DNA of 64,000 nt, taken from NCBI RefSeq assembly GCF_008933955.1, contig NZ_WBXO01000005.1, positions 186,001-250,000 on the forward strand, read 5' to 3'. Positions within the stretch are counted from its first letter, which is position 1; every line of letters begins with the position of its first letter. Below are positions 54,401-63,715 of the stretch, in pieces. Position numbers and translations under genes: made by a program. The notes below the pieces were generated by a model that was not told where the DNA came from, searched no databases, and saw only the letters and a program-made list of their open reading frames with translations. Source of the DNA: Heliorestis acidaminivorans. Lineage in GTDB: Bacteria > Bacillota > Desulfitobacteriia > Heliobacteriales > Heliobacteriaceae.

Positions 54401-54932
54401 TAGTCATCTTGTTCAACCAGCAGGTATGCTTTACTTTACAGTGCAAAATCCAATCCTACCGCAACAAGGTCCTGTAGAGGCAGAAGAAGCGGCACGACAG
54501 CTTCTGAAAAAGTTAAAAATGCAAGGTTTATTGTTGGCTGATCCTGAAGTGGTGCAGTTGATGGAGCAGGACTTAAAAGGTCGTTCCGATATTTTACCGG
54601 TAGGACTAAAAAAAGATGGCAATTTCTATAGTGGCTCATCCATTATGACTTTAGAACAGTTTCAAATACTTCGTAGTCATTTGTATCAGATCTTTGAAGA
54701 AGTAGGCTCGGCTATCCTCGATGGCTTTATTAACTTGGGACCATATAAGAAAAAAGAAAAAGTAGCTTGTACTTTTTGCTCCTATAAAGCTATCTGCCAG
54801 TTTGATCAATTGTTAGCAGAGAACCAATATCGCATCTTGCCGACAGAACCAGCTGAGACTATCTGGTCAAAGTTACAAGAGCCCAGTCCTCAAAGGGTTC
54901 TAACTCATTTTAACTATGAGGGGAGGCCCTGA
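51411..54932 (+). CDS. addB: ATP-dependent helicase/nuclease subunit B
   Basis: Partner of AddA in double-strand-break resection. About 1173 residues. The frame opens at 51387, but GTG at 51411, behind a G-rich ribosome site, gives the standard N-terminus GLRLILGRAGTGKT with Walker A. The C-terminal RecB-like nuclease has VGRIDRIDGF and LLRIIDYKSS, and Fe-S cysteines appear in FTACPFSQFL and CTFCSYKAIC. addA begins four bases after the stop. Confidence 0.95.
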   Translation: MGLRLILGRAGTGKTNLCLQEIREALLASPQGKALIFLVPEQASYQMERALLSTPLLGGTIRGQVYSFRRLAWRILQEVGGSARLPIGEIGKRMVLRQILEAHKQDLRVFHRSAERPGFADALAGTLTELKLYNIHDESLLMSQAIVKEREGSNLLADKLHDLALIYKAFSCFLADTYTDPDDYLNLLALRLPQSQALQSAEIWVDGFTGFTPQELKVLGALLKICDRVNVTLTLDEQSAEVVDETHPFYLTNHTYQKLQELVAMEKVPHEEKLILEQRYRFVNPLLKHLEHNFFLRPDKCWLEPASGLNLCGAVNRRSEVEGIAREMLRLCRDEGYRWRDMAIFVRQMEPYHALLTAVFQDFEIPFFLDHKRPVQHHPLIELIRSALEAVDMDWSYEPLFRYLKTDLVPIERERVDLLENYVLAHGIRGYRWRDQQPWVFQRKITASDQDQERANKDMELLAYVNNAREDARLALLAFEKKLKKTRDVAHITKALYELLLDLEVPATLARWSEEAEKEGLVEEARTHRQIWKSILDLMDQMVESLQSLDMDLPSYRQVLETGLESLTLGLIPPEFDQVFIASLDRSRSPEVKAAFIVGVSDGLFPARVQEDGIFDDGERERLKSMAGIELAPDSRRRLFEEQFHIYSALTRASECLYFTYPLADEEGKALLPSSIIGRLRELYKEAEEKTFFLEPPLLEQEEDLLVKEYFCQGRRALSYLMPQLREAFSGRPVAEVWWTLYSWFASQESWSKDLQQTVPGLWHYNQESPLPEKLSHRLYGKALKAGISRIEQFTACPFSQFLSHGLRLKDRALFRLQAPDLGQFFHEALKSLGEEVKEKKIDWAKLSDDDCSTLSDHIVATLAPQLQNEILLSTARLRYLKGRLQKTVGRAAWLMREHFRRGAFEPLRFEAPFGRDKELPPLLVPLSKGRSLELVGRIDRIDGFYSPERSLLRIIDYKSSYSRLALDEIYHGIRLQLLAYLDIALAAGPRLFGAKDSHLVQPAGMLYFTVQNPILPQQGPVEAEEAARQLLKKLKMQGLLLADPEVVQLMEQDLKGRSDILPVGLKKDGNFYSGSSIMTLEQFQILRSHLYQIFEEVGSAILDGFINLGPYKKKEKVACTFCSYKAICQFDQLLAENQYRILPTEPAETIWSKLQEPSPQRVLTHFNYEGRP

Positions 54933-54935
54933 TAG

Positions 54936-57900
54936 ATGATAGAAAGAGAAGAGCGCTGGACTGACGAACAATGGCAGGCCATTACAGTTCGTCAATCTAA
55001 TGTTTTAGTTGCCGCCGCCGCTGGCGCAGGCAAGACAGCTGTGCTTGTACGGCGTATGATTGGTTTAATTCAAGAAGGCATCGATGTCGATCGCTTACTT
55101 GTTGTAACTTTTACCAATTCGGCGGCCGCTGAAATGAGGGAGCGGATTCGGGAAGCTGTAACGAAAGCTTTACATCAAGATCCTGAGAATAAGCATCTTC
55201 GTCGGCAATTACTGTTAATTAACAGAGCTTCTATTACGACTTTACACTCTTTTTGTCTGGACTTAGTGCGCAAAAATTACTACCGTCTCGAATTAGATCC
55301 TTCTTTTCGCATAGCTGATGAAACAGAAAGCATTTTGTTACAGCAAGATGCTTTAGATCAGCTTTTTGAAAATTATTATGAGAAACAGGGAGCTTGTGAA
55401 CTTGCGCCTTCCGTAGCAGAAGCTTTCGATCGTCTACTTGAAGCTTATAGCAGTGATCGTGATGATAGTGCTTTGCAGGAAATTGTATTGAAGCTTTACG
55501 AGCGTGCTCATAGTCAGCCCCAGCCGGAGCAGTGGTTAAACGATTCTGTTAACCTTTTTCATCAAGCTTTGCAAGAACCAATAGATAACTTGCCCTGGCT
55601 CACAACATTACGGCAAGCTTTGGAAATGGACTTTCAAGCCTTAGAAAGAGAGTTGACAGAAGCTCTAGAGCTTTGCAAAGCTCCAGGGCCTGTACATTAT
55701 CAAGAAACTGTAGCAGACGATCTAGCCATCGTAGCAGATCTTCGCCAAGCTCTACAGAAATCTTGGACTATGCTTTATGAGCAATTTACAACGTTAAAGC
55801 ATAAAGATTTGTCTCGCAAACGACTTCAAGTTGATGAAGAGATGAAGCAAGAAGTAAAAGATAAAAGAGATCGTTGTAAAGAGAAGCTTAAAAAAATAAA
55901 AGGTAAGTACTTTTCTAGAAGACCGGAAGAACTAATTCAAGATCTACAATTGCTATTACCGGAGATGGAGTTACTTCGTCAATTGACCTTAGACTTTGCT
56001 CAGCTATATAAAGAGCGCAAACAAGAAAAGCGATTGGTAGACTTTAACGATTTAGAGCACTATTGTCTAGCCTTGCTTTGCCAAGAAGCAGAAAAAGATC
56101 AAGTTAAAGCATCGCCGCTAGCGAAAGAACTAGCTCAATATTATGCAGAAGTCTTAGTAGATGAATATCAAGATATTAACAAAGTACAAGAAACTATTTT
56201 GGACTTTTTATCGCAAAATAATCGCTTTATGGTTGGTGATGTGAAGCAGAGTATTTACCGCTTTCGTCTGGCCGAGCCGGCTCTTTTTTTACAAAAATAT
56301 CACACTTTTGAACCTTATAGAGAAGATAATAATAGTTCCGTAATTGGCGGAGGGCGAAAAATTGATTTGGCTAGAAATTTTCGCAGTCGTGCCAATGTAC
56401 TCCATGGTGTTAATGATATTTTTCAGCGTATTATGACTGCCTATGCAGGTGAAATGACTTATGATGATCAGGCCCGTCTTATTAGTGGCGCTCTCTATCC
56501 ATCGACAGCAGAATGTCCTCTTGAACAGCCTATTGAATTACATTTACTGCAAAATAAAGTCGACCTAGGGCCTAGTACTGATGATGATAGTGAAGCTGTA
56601 GATGGTGAAGAAAGGCCAGAAGTAACGCTTGATGAGACTGCCGAGCTAGAGCGGACACAATTAGAAGCTCGTATGATTGGTCGCCGTATCGAGCAGTTGC
56701 TGGCCAAAGATGTAGTTTACGATAAAGAAGCAGGAACTTATCGCCCTGTTACCTATAGGGATATAGTAATTTTACTGCGGGCAACCAAAGGAAGAGCTAA
56801 TGTTTTCGTTGATGAGTTTCGCGCATTAGGTATACCTGCCTATGCGGAAGTAGGATCCGGTTATTTTGAAGCGACAGAGATTGCTGTTATGATGGCTTTG
56901 TTGAAAGTGATCGATAATCCGAGACAGGATATTCCGCTGGTCGCGCTATTGAGATCGCCTCTTTTTCGCTTTAGCGCCGCTCAGTTAGCAGAAATTCGCT
57001 TAGCCGATCCAACAGGGTCTTTTTACGAGGCTCTCCTTGCTTTTGCTACCAAAAATGAGCAAGCCCAAGCCTTTCTAAGAGAGTTAGAAAAGTGGCGTAG
57101 CAAAGCTAGAAGTGGGCCGCTGGCCAGTCTGATCTGGCAGATCTATAGTGAGACAGGTTTTTATGATTATGTAGGTGCTATGGTAGGTGGCACGCAGAGA
57201 CAGGCCAACTTAAGAGCTCTCTATTCTCGAGCATTGCAGTATGAGAAAACGAGTTTTCGCGGTTTATTTCGTTTTTTAAGATTTATTGAACGACTGCAAG
57301 ATCAGGGGGGAGATTTAGGAACAGCTCGAGCTCTCGGTGAAAAAGAAGATGTAGTACGCATCATGAGTATTCACAAAAGCAAGGGCCTTGAGTTTCCTGT
57401 TGTTTTCGTCCCTTCTCTAGGCAATCGATTTAATCAAATGGATCGACAACAAAAGTTACTACTCCATAAAGAATTAGGTTTTGGTCCTCTTGTTCTGCAA
57501 CAAGAAGGGCGCTATTACTATCCTTCTATAGCTAAGCTAGCAATTGATCGTAAAATTCATAAGGAGTCTCTAGCTGAAGAGATGCGTATCTTATATGTGG
57601 CCCTTACCAGAGCAAAAGAAAAGCTTATTCTTGTGGGAACAGTAGCAGATCGTCAAAAAACGGCTCAAGCCTGGTTCCGACAAAAGCCTACAGCTTCCTT
57701 GCCATTAGGCGACCAGCAGTTATTAAGTGCTACAAGCTTTTTAGATTGGATTGGCCCTGTTTTAGCAGGTCATCGTGATGGTCAAATTATTGAGCGCTGG
57801 GCTGACGGTTCTCAGGAAGGTGCTTTTTTGGAAGGCCAAGCTAGTGAGCAAAAACAAGAGGTTTCACAAGAGTTATCGAAAAGAGACAGAGAATGCTCAT

Positions 57901-58805
57901 ATTGGTCTCTTTACCACAGTGCCCTTCAAGATTTCACTAATCCACAAGAAAGTCAAGGCTTATCAACTGATCTTAAGTTGCCCGAAATAATCAATAAAGT
58001 TAAAGCTTTAGAACCGATTAAAGAGAGTAAGATACTTGATCCTTACTTGACCTGGTCTTACCGTCATGATTCAAAAGCAGGTGTACCAACGAAAGTATCA
58101 GTTAGTCAATTAAAGAATTGGTTTACACGCAAGGAAGAGAGTGCTTCGGAGAGTAGGGCAGTCCTAGCAAATCCAGAAAAAGGACCTCTTGACCTTTATT
58201 TTCGAGAGCGGCCTCGATTTTTGCAGAAAGAGAAAGTACTTTCAGGAAGTGAACGGGGCTCTGCTGTTCACATGGTGATGCAACATATTGCTTTTGCTGG
58301 TGAACTGTCTCTTACATCTATTTCACAGCAAATTGATAATCTAGTTCAGCGTGAACTACTTACTAGGGAACAAAGGCAAGCTATTTCTGATGAAGAAATT
58401 TATTATTTCTTCCATAGCCCACTAGGAAAAAGGATGCTTTCTGCTTCTAAGATTATGAGAGAAATTCCTTTTAGTCTAGCCTTGCCACTTGCAGAATTAG
58501 CTCCCTGGATAAGTTCATTAGAGGGAAGTCAAAGCCCTCGGACGCATAAGGAAGAAGGAGAAGAATTAGTTCTTCTGCAAGGTGTTATTGATTGTCTTTT
58601 TGAAGAACAGGGTGAGTGGTTTCTTGTTGACTATAAAACTGATCGCATAGGCCATAAAGAGCCAACTATCTGGTTGCAGGATATGTCTAGAAAATATCGC
58701 AGTCAGTTGGGCTGGTATGAAAAGGCACTGCAAGAAGCATGGGGTATAAAGCCACAAGCACGATATCTATACTTTTTCTCTCTAGGTCAGTCTTTAGAAG
58801 TCTAG
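54936..58805 (+). CDS. addA: ATP-dependent helicase/nuclease subunit A
   Basis: 1289-residue UvrD-like helicase plus nuclease. Walker A AAAAGAGKTAVLV (about 25), motif Ia TFTNSAAAEMRERI, Walker B VLVDEYQDIN, QSIYRFRLAEP, motif V SIHKSKGLEFPVVFVP and motif VI RILYVALTRAKEKL are intact. The C-terminal nuclease motif is LLQGVIDCLF ... LVDYKTDRI. The ATG follows GAGGGGAGGCCC. It is in an operon with addB and performs Chi-regulated recombination in Firmicutes. Confidence 0.97.
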   Translation: MIEREERWTDEQWQAITVRQSNVLVAAAAGAGKTAVLVRRMIGLIQEGIDVDRLLVVTFTNSAAAEMRERIREAVTKALHQDPENKHLRRQLLLINRASITTLHSFCLDLVRKNYYRLELDPSFRIADETESILLQQDALDQLFENYYEKQGACELAPSVAEAFDRLLEAYSSDRDDSALQEIVLKLYERAHSQPQPEQWLNDSVNLFHQALQEPIDNLPWLTTLRQALEMDFQALERELTEALELCKAPGPVHYQETVADDLAIVADLRQALQKSWTMLYEQFTTLKHKDLSRKRLQVDEEMKQEVKDKRDRCKEKLKKIKGKYFSRRPEELIQDLQLLLPEMELLRQLTLDFAQLYKERKQEKRLVDFNDLEHYCLALLCQEAEKDQVKASPLAKELAQYYAEVLVDEYQDINKVQETILDFLSQNNRFMVGDVKQSIYRFRLAEPALFLQKYHTFEPYREDNNSSVIGGGRKIDLARNFRSRANVLHGVNDIFQRIMTAYAGEMTYDDQARLISGALYPSTAECPLEQPIELHLLQNKVDLGPSTDDDSEAVDGEERPEVTLDETAELERTQLEARMIGRRIEQLLAKDVVYDKEAGTYRPVTYRDIVILLRATKGRANVFVDEFRALGIPAYAEVGSGYFEATEIAVMMALLKVIDNPRQDIPLVALLRSPLFRFSAAQLAEIRLADPTGSFYEALLAFATKNEQAQAFLRELEKWRSKARSGPLASLIWQIYSETGFYDYVGAMVGGTQRQANLRALYSRALQYEKTSFRGLFRFLRFIERLQDQGGDLGTARALGEKEDVVRIMSIHKSKGLEFPVVFVPSLGNRFNQMDRQQKLLLHKELGFGPLVLQQEGRYYYPSIAKLAIDRKIHKESLAEEMRILYVALTRAKEKLILVGTVADRQKTAQAWFRQKPTASLPLGDQQLLSATSFLDWIGPVLAGHRDGQIIERWADGSQEGAFLEGQASEQKQEVSQELSKRDRECSYWSLYHSALQDFTNPQESQGLSTDLKLPEIINKVKALEPIKESKILDPYLTWSYRHDSKAGVPTKVSVSQLKNWFTRKEESASESRAVLANPEKGPLDLYFRERPRFLQKEKVLSGSERGSAVHMVMQHIAFAGELSLTSISQQIDNLVQRELLTREQRQAISDEEIYYFFHSPLGKRMLSASKIMREIPFSLALPLAELAPWISSLEGSQSPRTHKEEGEELVLLQGVIDCLFEEQGEWFLVDYKTDRIGHKEPTIWLQDMSRKYRSQLGWYEKALQEAWGIKPQARYLYFFSLGQSLEV

Positions 58806-58926
58806 AAATGAGATAGTCCTCTTTAGAAAAGTTGGCAGGAATTCGTCATAAGTTGCAGAAAAGAAAAGTAGAGATACTAAAAATTGCTCCGAAGGAAGAT
58901 CTTGTCGAACTTTAAGGAGGTTGATC

Positions 58927-59727
58927 ATGGTCTTAGAGAGGGAACGTATCTTTGTAAGCACACTTTCTCTACAGGACAGCCGTGACATAAAAAAGATAAT
59001 TAATGAAGGGCTAGGCATTGAGATTTTTGCGGAACGCCCTTGTTGGCAAGAACCAGAGTCAGATTATGAACTGACGAAGCAGTTGTTACGCCATTATGAA
59101 GGGCCTCGTAGTCTCCATGCTCCTTTTTACGATCTGAATCTTGCTTCGGAGAATCATCCAGCCATTCGTGAGTTTTCCATCGATACATACAAAGATTTTC
59201 TGCAAATTGCAGTAGAGTTAAAGTGTGATCATGTAACAATCCATCCTAATGCTAGTTCAACGCAAATTTTTGATGTGTCAAGGGCTCGGCAACGAATCAA
59301 ACAGGCCCTTTCTCTGTTAATAGGTAAAGCCCATCGTTTAGGAATTAAAGTTGCTATTGAAAATGTAGGTCATGGTGAGAGCCAGCTTTTTGGACAAGAA
59401 GCTTATCTAACACTCTTAGAAGAACAGGCAACAGCAATGGCGTTGCTAGACGTTGGTCACGCCCACTTAAATGGATGGGATATTCCAGCAATCATTGAAA
59501 GGTTAGGTACTCGTCTAGCTGGTTTACATCTCCATGATAATGACGGACACTCTGACCAGCACCTTCCAATTGGCCAAGGAACGATTGACTGGGAACCAAT
59601 ATGGCATAGTCTTGCTAAGATTCCACAAGCACCGGCTTTAATCTTAGAATATAAAAATACCCTTTCTGTAGAAGAAATTTTAAGTAGCGTCAGTGTACTT
59701 AAAGAGTTGACCTGCTTCAAGAAATAG
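58927..59727 (+). CDS. TIM-barrel sugar phosphate isomerase/epimerase-like or AP endonuclease-like protein
   Basis: About 266 residues of the xylose-isomerase-like TIM-barrel superfamily. Metal-binding positions are visible in HVTIHPNA, VAIENVG, LLDVGHAHLNG and LHLHDNDGHSDQHLPIGQG. The same fold serves sugar isomerases, hydroxypyruvate isomerase and endonuclease IV, and the sequence does not decide. ATG at 58927 lies six bases after AAGGAGG. The TTG at 58921 is too close to it. Confidence 0.85.
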   Translation: MVLERERIFVSTLSLQDSRDIKKIINEGLGIEIFAERPCWQEPESDYELTKQLLRHYEGPRSLHAPFYDLNLASENHPAIREFSIDTYKDFLQIAVELKCDHVTIHPNASSTQIFDVSRARQRIKQALSLLIGKAHRLGIKVAIENVGHGESQLFGQEAYLTLLEEQATAMALLDVGHAHLNGWDIPAIIERLGTRLAGLHLHDNDGHSDQHLPIGQGTIDWEPIWHSLAKIPQAPALILEYKNTLSVEEILSSVSVLKELTCFKK

Positions 59728-59854
59728 GGTTAATGAAAATAATAACTTCCATTAACTTGCTTTTGTATTTTTTCTAGCAGGAGATAAACTACTATATAGC
59801 GAACATTAATGCCATTCCTGTTACAGTTGTTTCGGAAGCGGAAGGAGGGAAATA

Positions 59855-60331
59855 GTGACTTCTACATCACTTTTCGAAATCGGTCAAGAAGCTCCCGACT
59901 TTACCTTGCCAGCCTCTGATGGCAGTACGTTTTCACTAAAATCATTACGTGGTCAAAAGGTAATCCTATACTTTTACTCTAAAAACAATACAGCAGGTTG
60001 TACAAAAGAAGCTGTAGAGTTTAGAGAGCTCTATGAAGAATTCAAAGCTCTTAACATGGTGATTATTGGAATTAGTAGAGACACTGTTTCCTCTCACCAG
60101 AAGTTTATTGCAAAACATGACCTTCCTTTTCTATTACTAAGCGACGAAGACCGCTCTGTTTGCGATCTTTACCAAGTTTTAAAAGAAAAAATGATGTATG
60201 GCAAAAAGACGATAGGAGTAGAACGCTCTACTTTTGTCATTGATGCTGATGGTTTGTTTCAACATATTTTCCGTAAAGTAAAAGCTGCTGGTCACGCCCC
60301 GGAGGTTTTAAGGAAAGTTCAAGGGCAATAG
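59855..60331 (+). CDS. bcp: Peroxiredoxin (BCP/PrxQ type)
   Basis: 158-residue thiol peroxidase of the AhpC/TSA fold. The peroxidatic cysteine is in NNTAGCTKEAVEF (about residue 50). A second cysteine in RSVCDLYQVL (about 101) may resolve. The N-terminus IGQEAPDFTLPASDGSTF is typical. The GTG start follows GGAAGGAGGG. Confidence 0.92.
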   Translation: MTSTSLFEIGQEAPDFTLPASDGSTFSLKSLRGQKVILYFYSKNNTAGCTKEAVEFRELYEEFKALNMVIIGISRDTVSSHQKFIAKHDLPFLLLSDEDRSVCDLYQVLKEKMMYGKKTIGVERSTFVIDADGLFQHIFRKVKAAGHAPEVLRKVQGQ

Positions 60332-60361
60332 CAGTCTTGACTGTGAAAGGAATAAGAATTC

Positions 60362-60574
60362 ATGGGATTAATCCGAGCTGACGTCTTCCGTTTGCTGGAA
60401 GAAGCTGTTAAACAGGAAAGAAGAGTTACTATCTGTTTCCTTGATGGTTCGGTTAAGACCTTTTATGTACTAAAAGTAGAACCTCCTTATATTCACGTTC
60501 GTGCTGATGATTTGAACAACTCACAAAGTTGGATGATTTCATTAGAAAGAATCAGAGCTGTGCAAATACTGTAA
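60362..60574 (+). CDS. Small hypothetical protein, 70 aa
   Basis: 70 residues beginning GLIRADVFRLLEEAVKQERR, then strands VTICFLDGSVKTFYVLKVE and YIHVRADD, and a final SWMISLERIRAVQIL. The alternation of one helix and four or five short strands resembles a small Sm-like or SH3-like barrel, but no family is recognised. The ATG follows GAAAGGAATAAG, 30 bases after the peroxiredoxin gene, so the two may be cotranscribed. Confidence 0.72.
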   Translation: MGLIRADVFRLLEEAVKQERRVTICFLDGSVKTFYVLKVEPPYIHVRADDLNNSQSWMISLERIRAVQIL

Positions 60575-60642
60575 AAGTAGCCGCTATCTCCATAAAATTA
60601 GCGTTATACAGTATCTCGTACCATTATAAGGAAAATGCTGAC

Positions 60643-60670
60643 TTGCGTGTTCTTGTTTTTATGCTAAAAT
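60643..60670 (+). promoter_or_regulatory. Promoter upstream of nifV
   Basis: TTGCGT, 16 bases, TAAAAT with an extended -10 (TGCTAAAAT). It lies about 55 bases before the nifV start. Confidence 0.6.
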
Positions 60671-60724
60671 AGAAAGGTCTAAGATGTTTCAGGAATTATT
60701 AGTATTTGCAAGGGGTGAGGGTAT

Positions 60725-61861
60725 TTGGCTAAGAATGACATCATTATCGTAGACACAACCCTACGTGATGGGGAGCAAACGGCTGGTGTAGTCTTTGCGA
60801 ACAAAGAAAAACTTCGTATTGCAAGAATGCTAGATGATCTAGGTGTTCATCAAATTGAAGCCGGAATTCCTGTCATGGGTGGCGACGAGAAACAAGCGAT
60901 CAAAGACATTTGTAAGCTAGGATTAAAGGCCAGCATCATGGGTTGGAATCGTGCTGTTATCTCAGATATTCAGCATTCTGTTGACTGTGGTGTTGATGCA
61001 GTTGCAATATCAATCTCCACTTCCGATATTCATATTCAATATAAATTACAGACATCAAGAGAATGGGTTTTAGAATCCATGATCAAAGCTACTGAATTTG
61101 CGAAGTCTCAGGGCATGTATATTTCAGTAAACGCTGAAGACGCTTCACGCTCTGACCTAGAATTCCTTATTCAGTTTGCCACAGAAGCCAAAAAAGCTGG
61201 TGCTGATCGCATTCGCTATTGCGATACTGTAGGTATCCTAGAGCCTTTCGTAATTTATGAGAGAATCAAAAAACTTCGTGAAGCTGTAGATATTGATATT
61301 GAAATGCATACGCATGATGACTTTGGTCTAGCTACAGCTAACGCTCTTGCTGGTGTAAAAGCAGGTGCTAATCACGTAGGTGTTACTATCAATGGTCTTG
61401 GTGAGCGTGCTGGTAATGCTGCATTAGAAGAAGTAGTTATGGCCTTAAAGCATATTGAGAACATTGACCTTGGCTTTAAGACAGCAAATTTCCGTGAAGT
61501 ATGTGACTATGTAGCACGCGCTTCTGGACGTTTCTTGCCTTCATGGAAAGCTATCGTTGGTTCAAATATGTTTGCTCATGAATCAGGCATTCATGCTGAT
61601 GGCGCTTTGAAGAACCCACAGACTTACGAAGTTCTTACGCCAGAAGAAGTAGGCTTAGAGCGTCAAATTGTTATTGGTAAGCACTCCGGTACAGCTTCCA
61701 TTAAGTCTAAATTCCGTCAGTTCGAAATTGACATTACTGAAGAGCAGGCGGCTGCCATTCTTGAGAGAGTGCGCACATCAGCTGTTGAGCTTAAGCGGAC
61801 ACTCTTCGACAAAGAGGTTATGTACGTTTACGAAGAGCTCTACGGCTATCCTGACCATTAA
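60725..61861 (+). CDS. nifV: Homocitrate synthase (NifV-like)
   Basis: Condenses acetyl-CoA and 2-oxoglutarate to homocitrate, the organic ligand of the nitrogenase FeMo cofactor. The 378 residues match NifV: DTTLRDGEQTAGVVF (catalytic Arg and metal Asp), EAGIPVMG, EMHTHDDFGLATAN with the metal histidines, and GERAGNAALEE. The TTG start follows AAGGGGTGAGG. Other nif genes are not in the window. An isopropylmalate-synthase-like or AksA role is less likely from these motifs. Confidence 0.9.
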   Translation: MAKNDIIIVDTTLRDGEQTAGVVFANKEKLRIARMLDDLGVHQIEAGIPVMGGDEKQAIKDICKLGLKASIMGWNRAVISDIQHSVDCGVDAVAISISTSDIHIQYKLQTSREWVLESMIKATEFAKSQGMYISVNAEDASRSDLEFLIQFATEAKKAGADRIRYCDTVGILEPFVIYERIKKLREAVDIDIEMHTHDDFGLATANALAGVKAGANHVGVTINGLGERAGNAALEEVVMALKHIENIDLGFKTANFREVCDYVARASGRFLPSWKAIVGSNMFAHESGIHADGALKNPQTYEVLTPEEVGLERQIVIGKHSGTASIKSKFRQFEIDITEEQAAAILERVRTSAVELKRTLFDKEVMYVYEELYGYPDH

Positions 61862-61877
61862 GAACAAGAATTAGAAA

Positions 61878-61923
61878 GACCTTAAAGACCTGTAAGTGCA
61901 CAAAACTTACAGGTCTTTTTTTT
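61878..61923 (+). terminator. Intrinsic terminator after nifV
   Basis: AAAGACCTGTAAGT ... ACTTACAGGTCTTT followed by T-run, loop GCACAAA. Confidence 0.87.
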
Positions 61924-62034
61924 GCATCTTTTTTCTAGCACAAAGATTCATACTGTTGCCCCGAGCCTCCCATACTAAGAAGGGTGACGCAAGCACCTGC
62001 CTGAAAGGTCTCTGAAAAATACGGAGGTGATGGT

Positions 62035-62397
62035 GTGTCCAATCTGAAGCATAGTAATTTCAGTGCCGATAATCGTTTAGAAGCAATGGCCAGCAATACC
62101 TATTCTGGTGTGAGGGTCGATCCGCTTCCGATTACGGCAGGACAGGAGATCACCGTTTTCTATTCCGGATTGTTGTCAGAAAATGGAGCCGACCAAGTTT
62201 ACCTGCATACTGGTTATGGAAACTCTAAACAATGGAATAAAGTGCAAGATCACCGTATGGAAAAGGTAGGTTGGGGATGGGCTAAAGTCCTACCAGTCGA
62301 AGAAAGTGGTAATCTTCATATCTGTTTCCATGACTCGGCTCAGAACTGGGACAATAACACCGGTACAAACTGGACCTTTCAGGTGCACAACGGATAG
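62035..62397 (+). CDS. Stand-alone CBM25-like starch/glycogen-binding protein
   Basis: 120 residues without signal peptide. The core VDPLPITAGQEITVFYSGLL, then DQVYLHTGYGNSKQWNKVQD, then MEKVGWGWAKVLPV and FHDSAQNWDNNTGTNWTF is the pattern of family 25/53 carbohydrate-binding modules with their aromatic alpha-glucan contacts. The GTG start follows GGAGG by seven bases. It is encoded alone, directly ahead of a glycosyltransferase, which suggests binding of intracellular glycogen. Confidence 0.82.
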   Translation: MSNLKHSNFSADNRLEAMASNTYSGVRVDPLPITAGQEITVFYSGLLSENGADQVYLHTGYGNSKQWNKVQDHRMEKVGWGWAKVLPVEESGNLHICFHDSAQNWDNNTGTNWTFQVHNG

Positions 62398-62424
62398 GGG
62401 CTAAAAAGCCCCTCCCCTTTTATT
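62397..62424 (+). terminator. Weak terminator between the CBM25 gene and the glycosyltransferase
   Basis: AGGGGCT-AAAA-AGCCCCT, then CCCC and TTTTATTTAT. The short stem suggests partial termination. Confidence 0.6.
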
Positions 62425-62447
62425 TATAGGCAGGAGGTTTCAGCAAT

Positions 62448-63704
62448 TTGAGAATATTAATGTTGTCTTGGGAGTATCCTCCCAAAATTGTAGGTGGATT
62501 GGCCCCCCATGTTCATGGGTTGGCTGGAGAATTAGTGCAACTAGGTCATGAAGTTCATGTAATTACACAAGGTGGTGACGGTTTACCTGAAGAAGATAAT
62601 GATCGAGGTGTAATCGTCCATCGTATTCAATCATCTAATTTATGGTCTTTAGATTTTATTGGCTACATTCATCACTTAAACTTTAACTTTGTGGAAAAAG
62701 CTCTTGATGTACAACAAAAAGTAGGTTCTTTTGATGTTATTCACTGTCACGACTGGCTAGCAGCTTTTAGCGCTCGCTCCTTGAAGCATAGCTGGGGAAA
62801 ACCGCTAGTTGCAACAATTCATGCTACCGAATGGGGTCGTCATAATGGGCTTCATAATGACCTACACCGCTATATTAGTCAGATAGAATGGTGGCTTTGC
62901 TATGAAGCTAAAAGGATCGTTGTTTGCAGTCAACATATGTACGGCGAACTAGAAAGAATCTTTCAAATTCCTGGTGACAAAATTGAAGTTATTCCAAATG
63001 GTGTTCATCTTCAGGATTTTCAAGCTGATAAGGTTGGTCCAGATTTTCAACGTTCCCAATTTGCTGCTGATCATGAACGAATTCTCTTTTATGTAGGACG
63101 TTTAGTCTGGGAAAAAGGCATTCAAGTATTAATTCAAGCCTTGCCAGAATTGCTTATCCATCATCGGAATCTTAAGGTTGTTATTGCAGGAACAGGGACT
63201 CAGATGAATTATTTGCGTCATCTAGCTTATAGACTTGGTGTAGGCGATAAAGTTCTGCTCACAGGCTATATAGAAGAATCAACTAAAGTAGGACTGATGC
63301 GCAATGCTGATGTCGCAGTTTTCCCTAGCTACTATGAACCTTTTGGCATAGTAGCATTAGAAGCTATGGCCGCTGGGACTCCTGTGGTAGCTTCTGATAC
63401 AGGTGGATTAAGTGAGATTATTAATCATGGTCACAATGGACTTAAAGCTTACGTAAATCAACCCTCTTCTCTAACTCAACAGATTAATCGTCTTTTGTCT
63501 GATCCGGGATTAGTCGACTATCTAGTGCATAATGCCATGCAAGATGTACAAGAAGTCTATGCTTGGTCAGCTATTGCGGCAAAAACAGCAACAGTCTATG
63601 ATTTAGCAGTTGAAGGAGTAGGGGGAGGGAACGGAAAAAAATCTAACATTCATCCCATAGAGGAAGGTCGTAAAAAGTTATATCAATTTCTGAAAAAAGC
63701 ATAA
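62448..63704 (+). CDS. Glycosyltransferase family 4 (glycogen-synthase-like)
   Basis: 418-residue GT-B enzyme. The N-terminal MLSWEYPPKIVGGLAPHVHG is the glycogen-synthase-like donor loop. The C-terminal half has YVGRLVWEKGIQVL and EPFGIVALEAMAAGTPVVAS (the EX7E motif, first Glu at about 297). Cytoplasmic and retaining. With the alpha-glucan-binding module next door, elongation of a glycogen-like polymer or maltooligosaccharide is plausible. Other sugar acceptors cannot be excluded. The TTG start follows AGGAGG. Confidence 0.9.
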   Translation: MRILMLSWEYPPKIVGGLAPHVHGLAGELVQLGHEVHVITQGGDGLPEEDNDRGVIVHRIQSSNLWSLDFIGYIHHLNFNFVEKALDVQQKVGSFDVIHCHDWLAAFSARSLKHSWGKPLVATIHATEWGRHNGLHNDLHRYISQIEWWLCYEAKRIVVCSQHMYGELERIFQIPGDKIEVIPNGVHLQDFQADKVGPDFQRSQFAADHERILFYVGRLVWEKGIQVLIQALPELLIHHRNLKVVIAGTGTQMNYLRHLAYRLGVGDKVLLTGYIEESTKVGLMRNADVAVFPSYYEPFGIVALEAMAAGTPVVASDTGGLSEIINHGHNGLKAYVNQPSSLTQQINRLLSDPGLVDYLVHNAMQDVQEVYAWSAIAAKTATVYDLAVEGVGGGNGKKSNIHPIEEGRKKLYQFLKKA

Positions 63705-63715
63705 AGTGCACTGTC

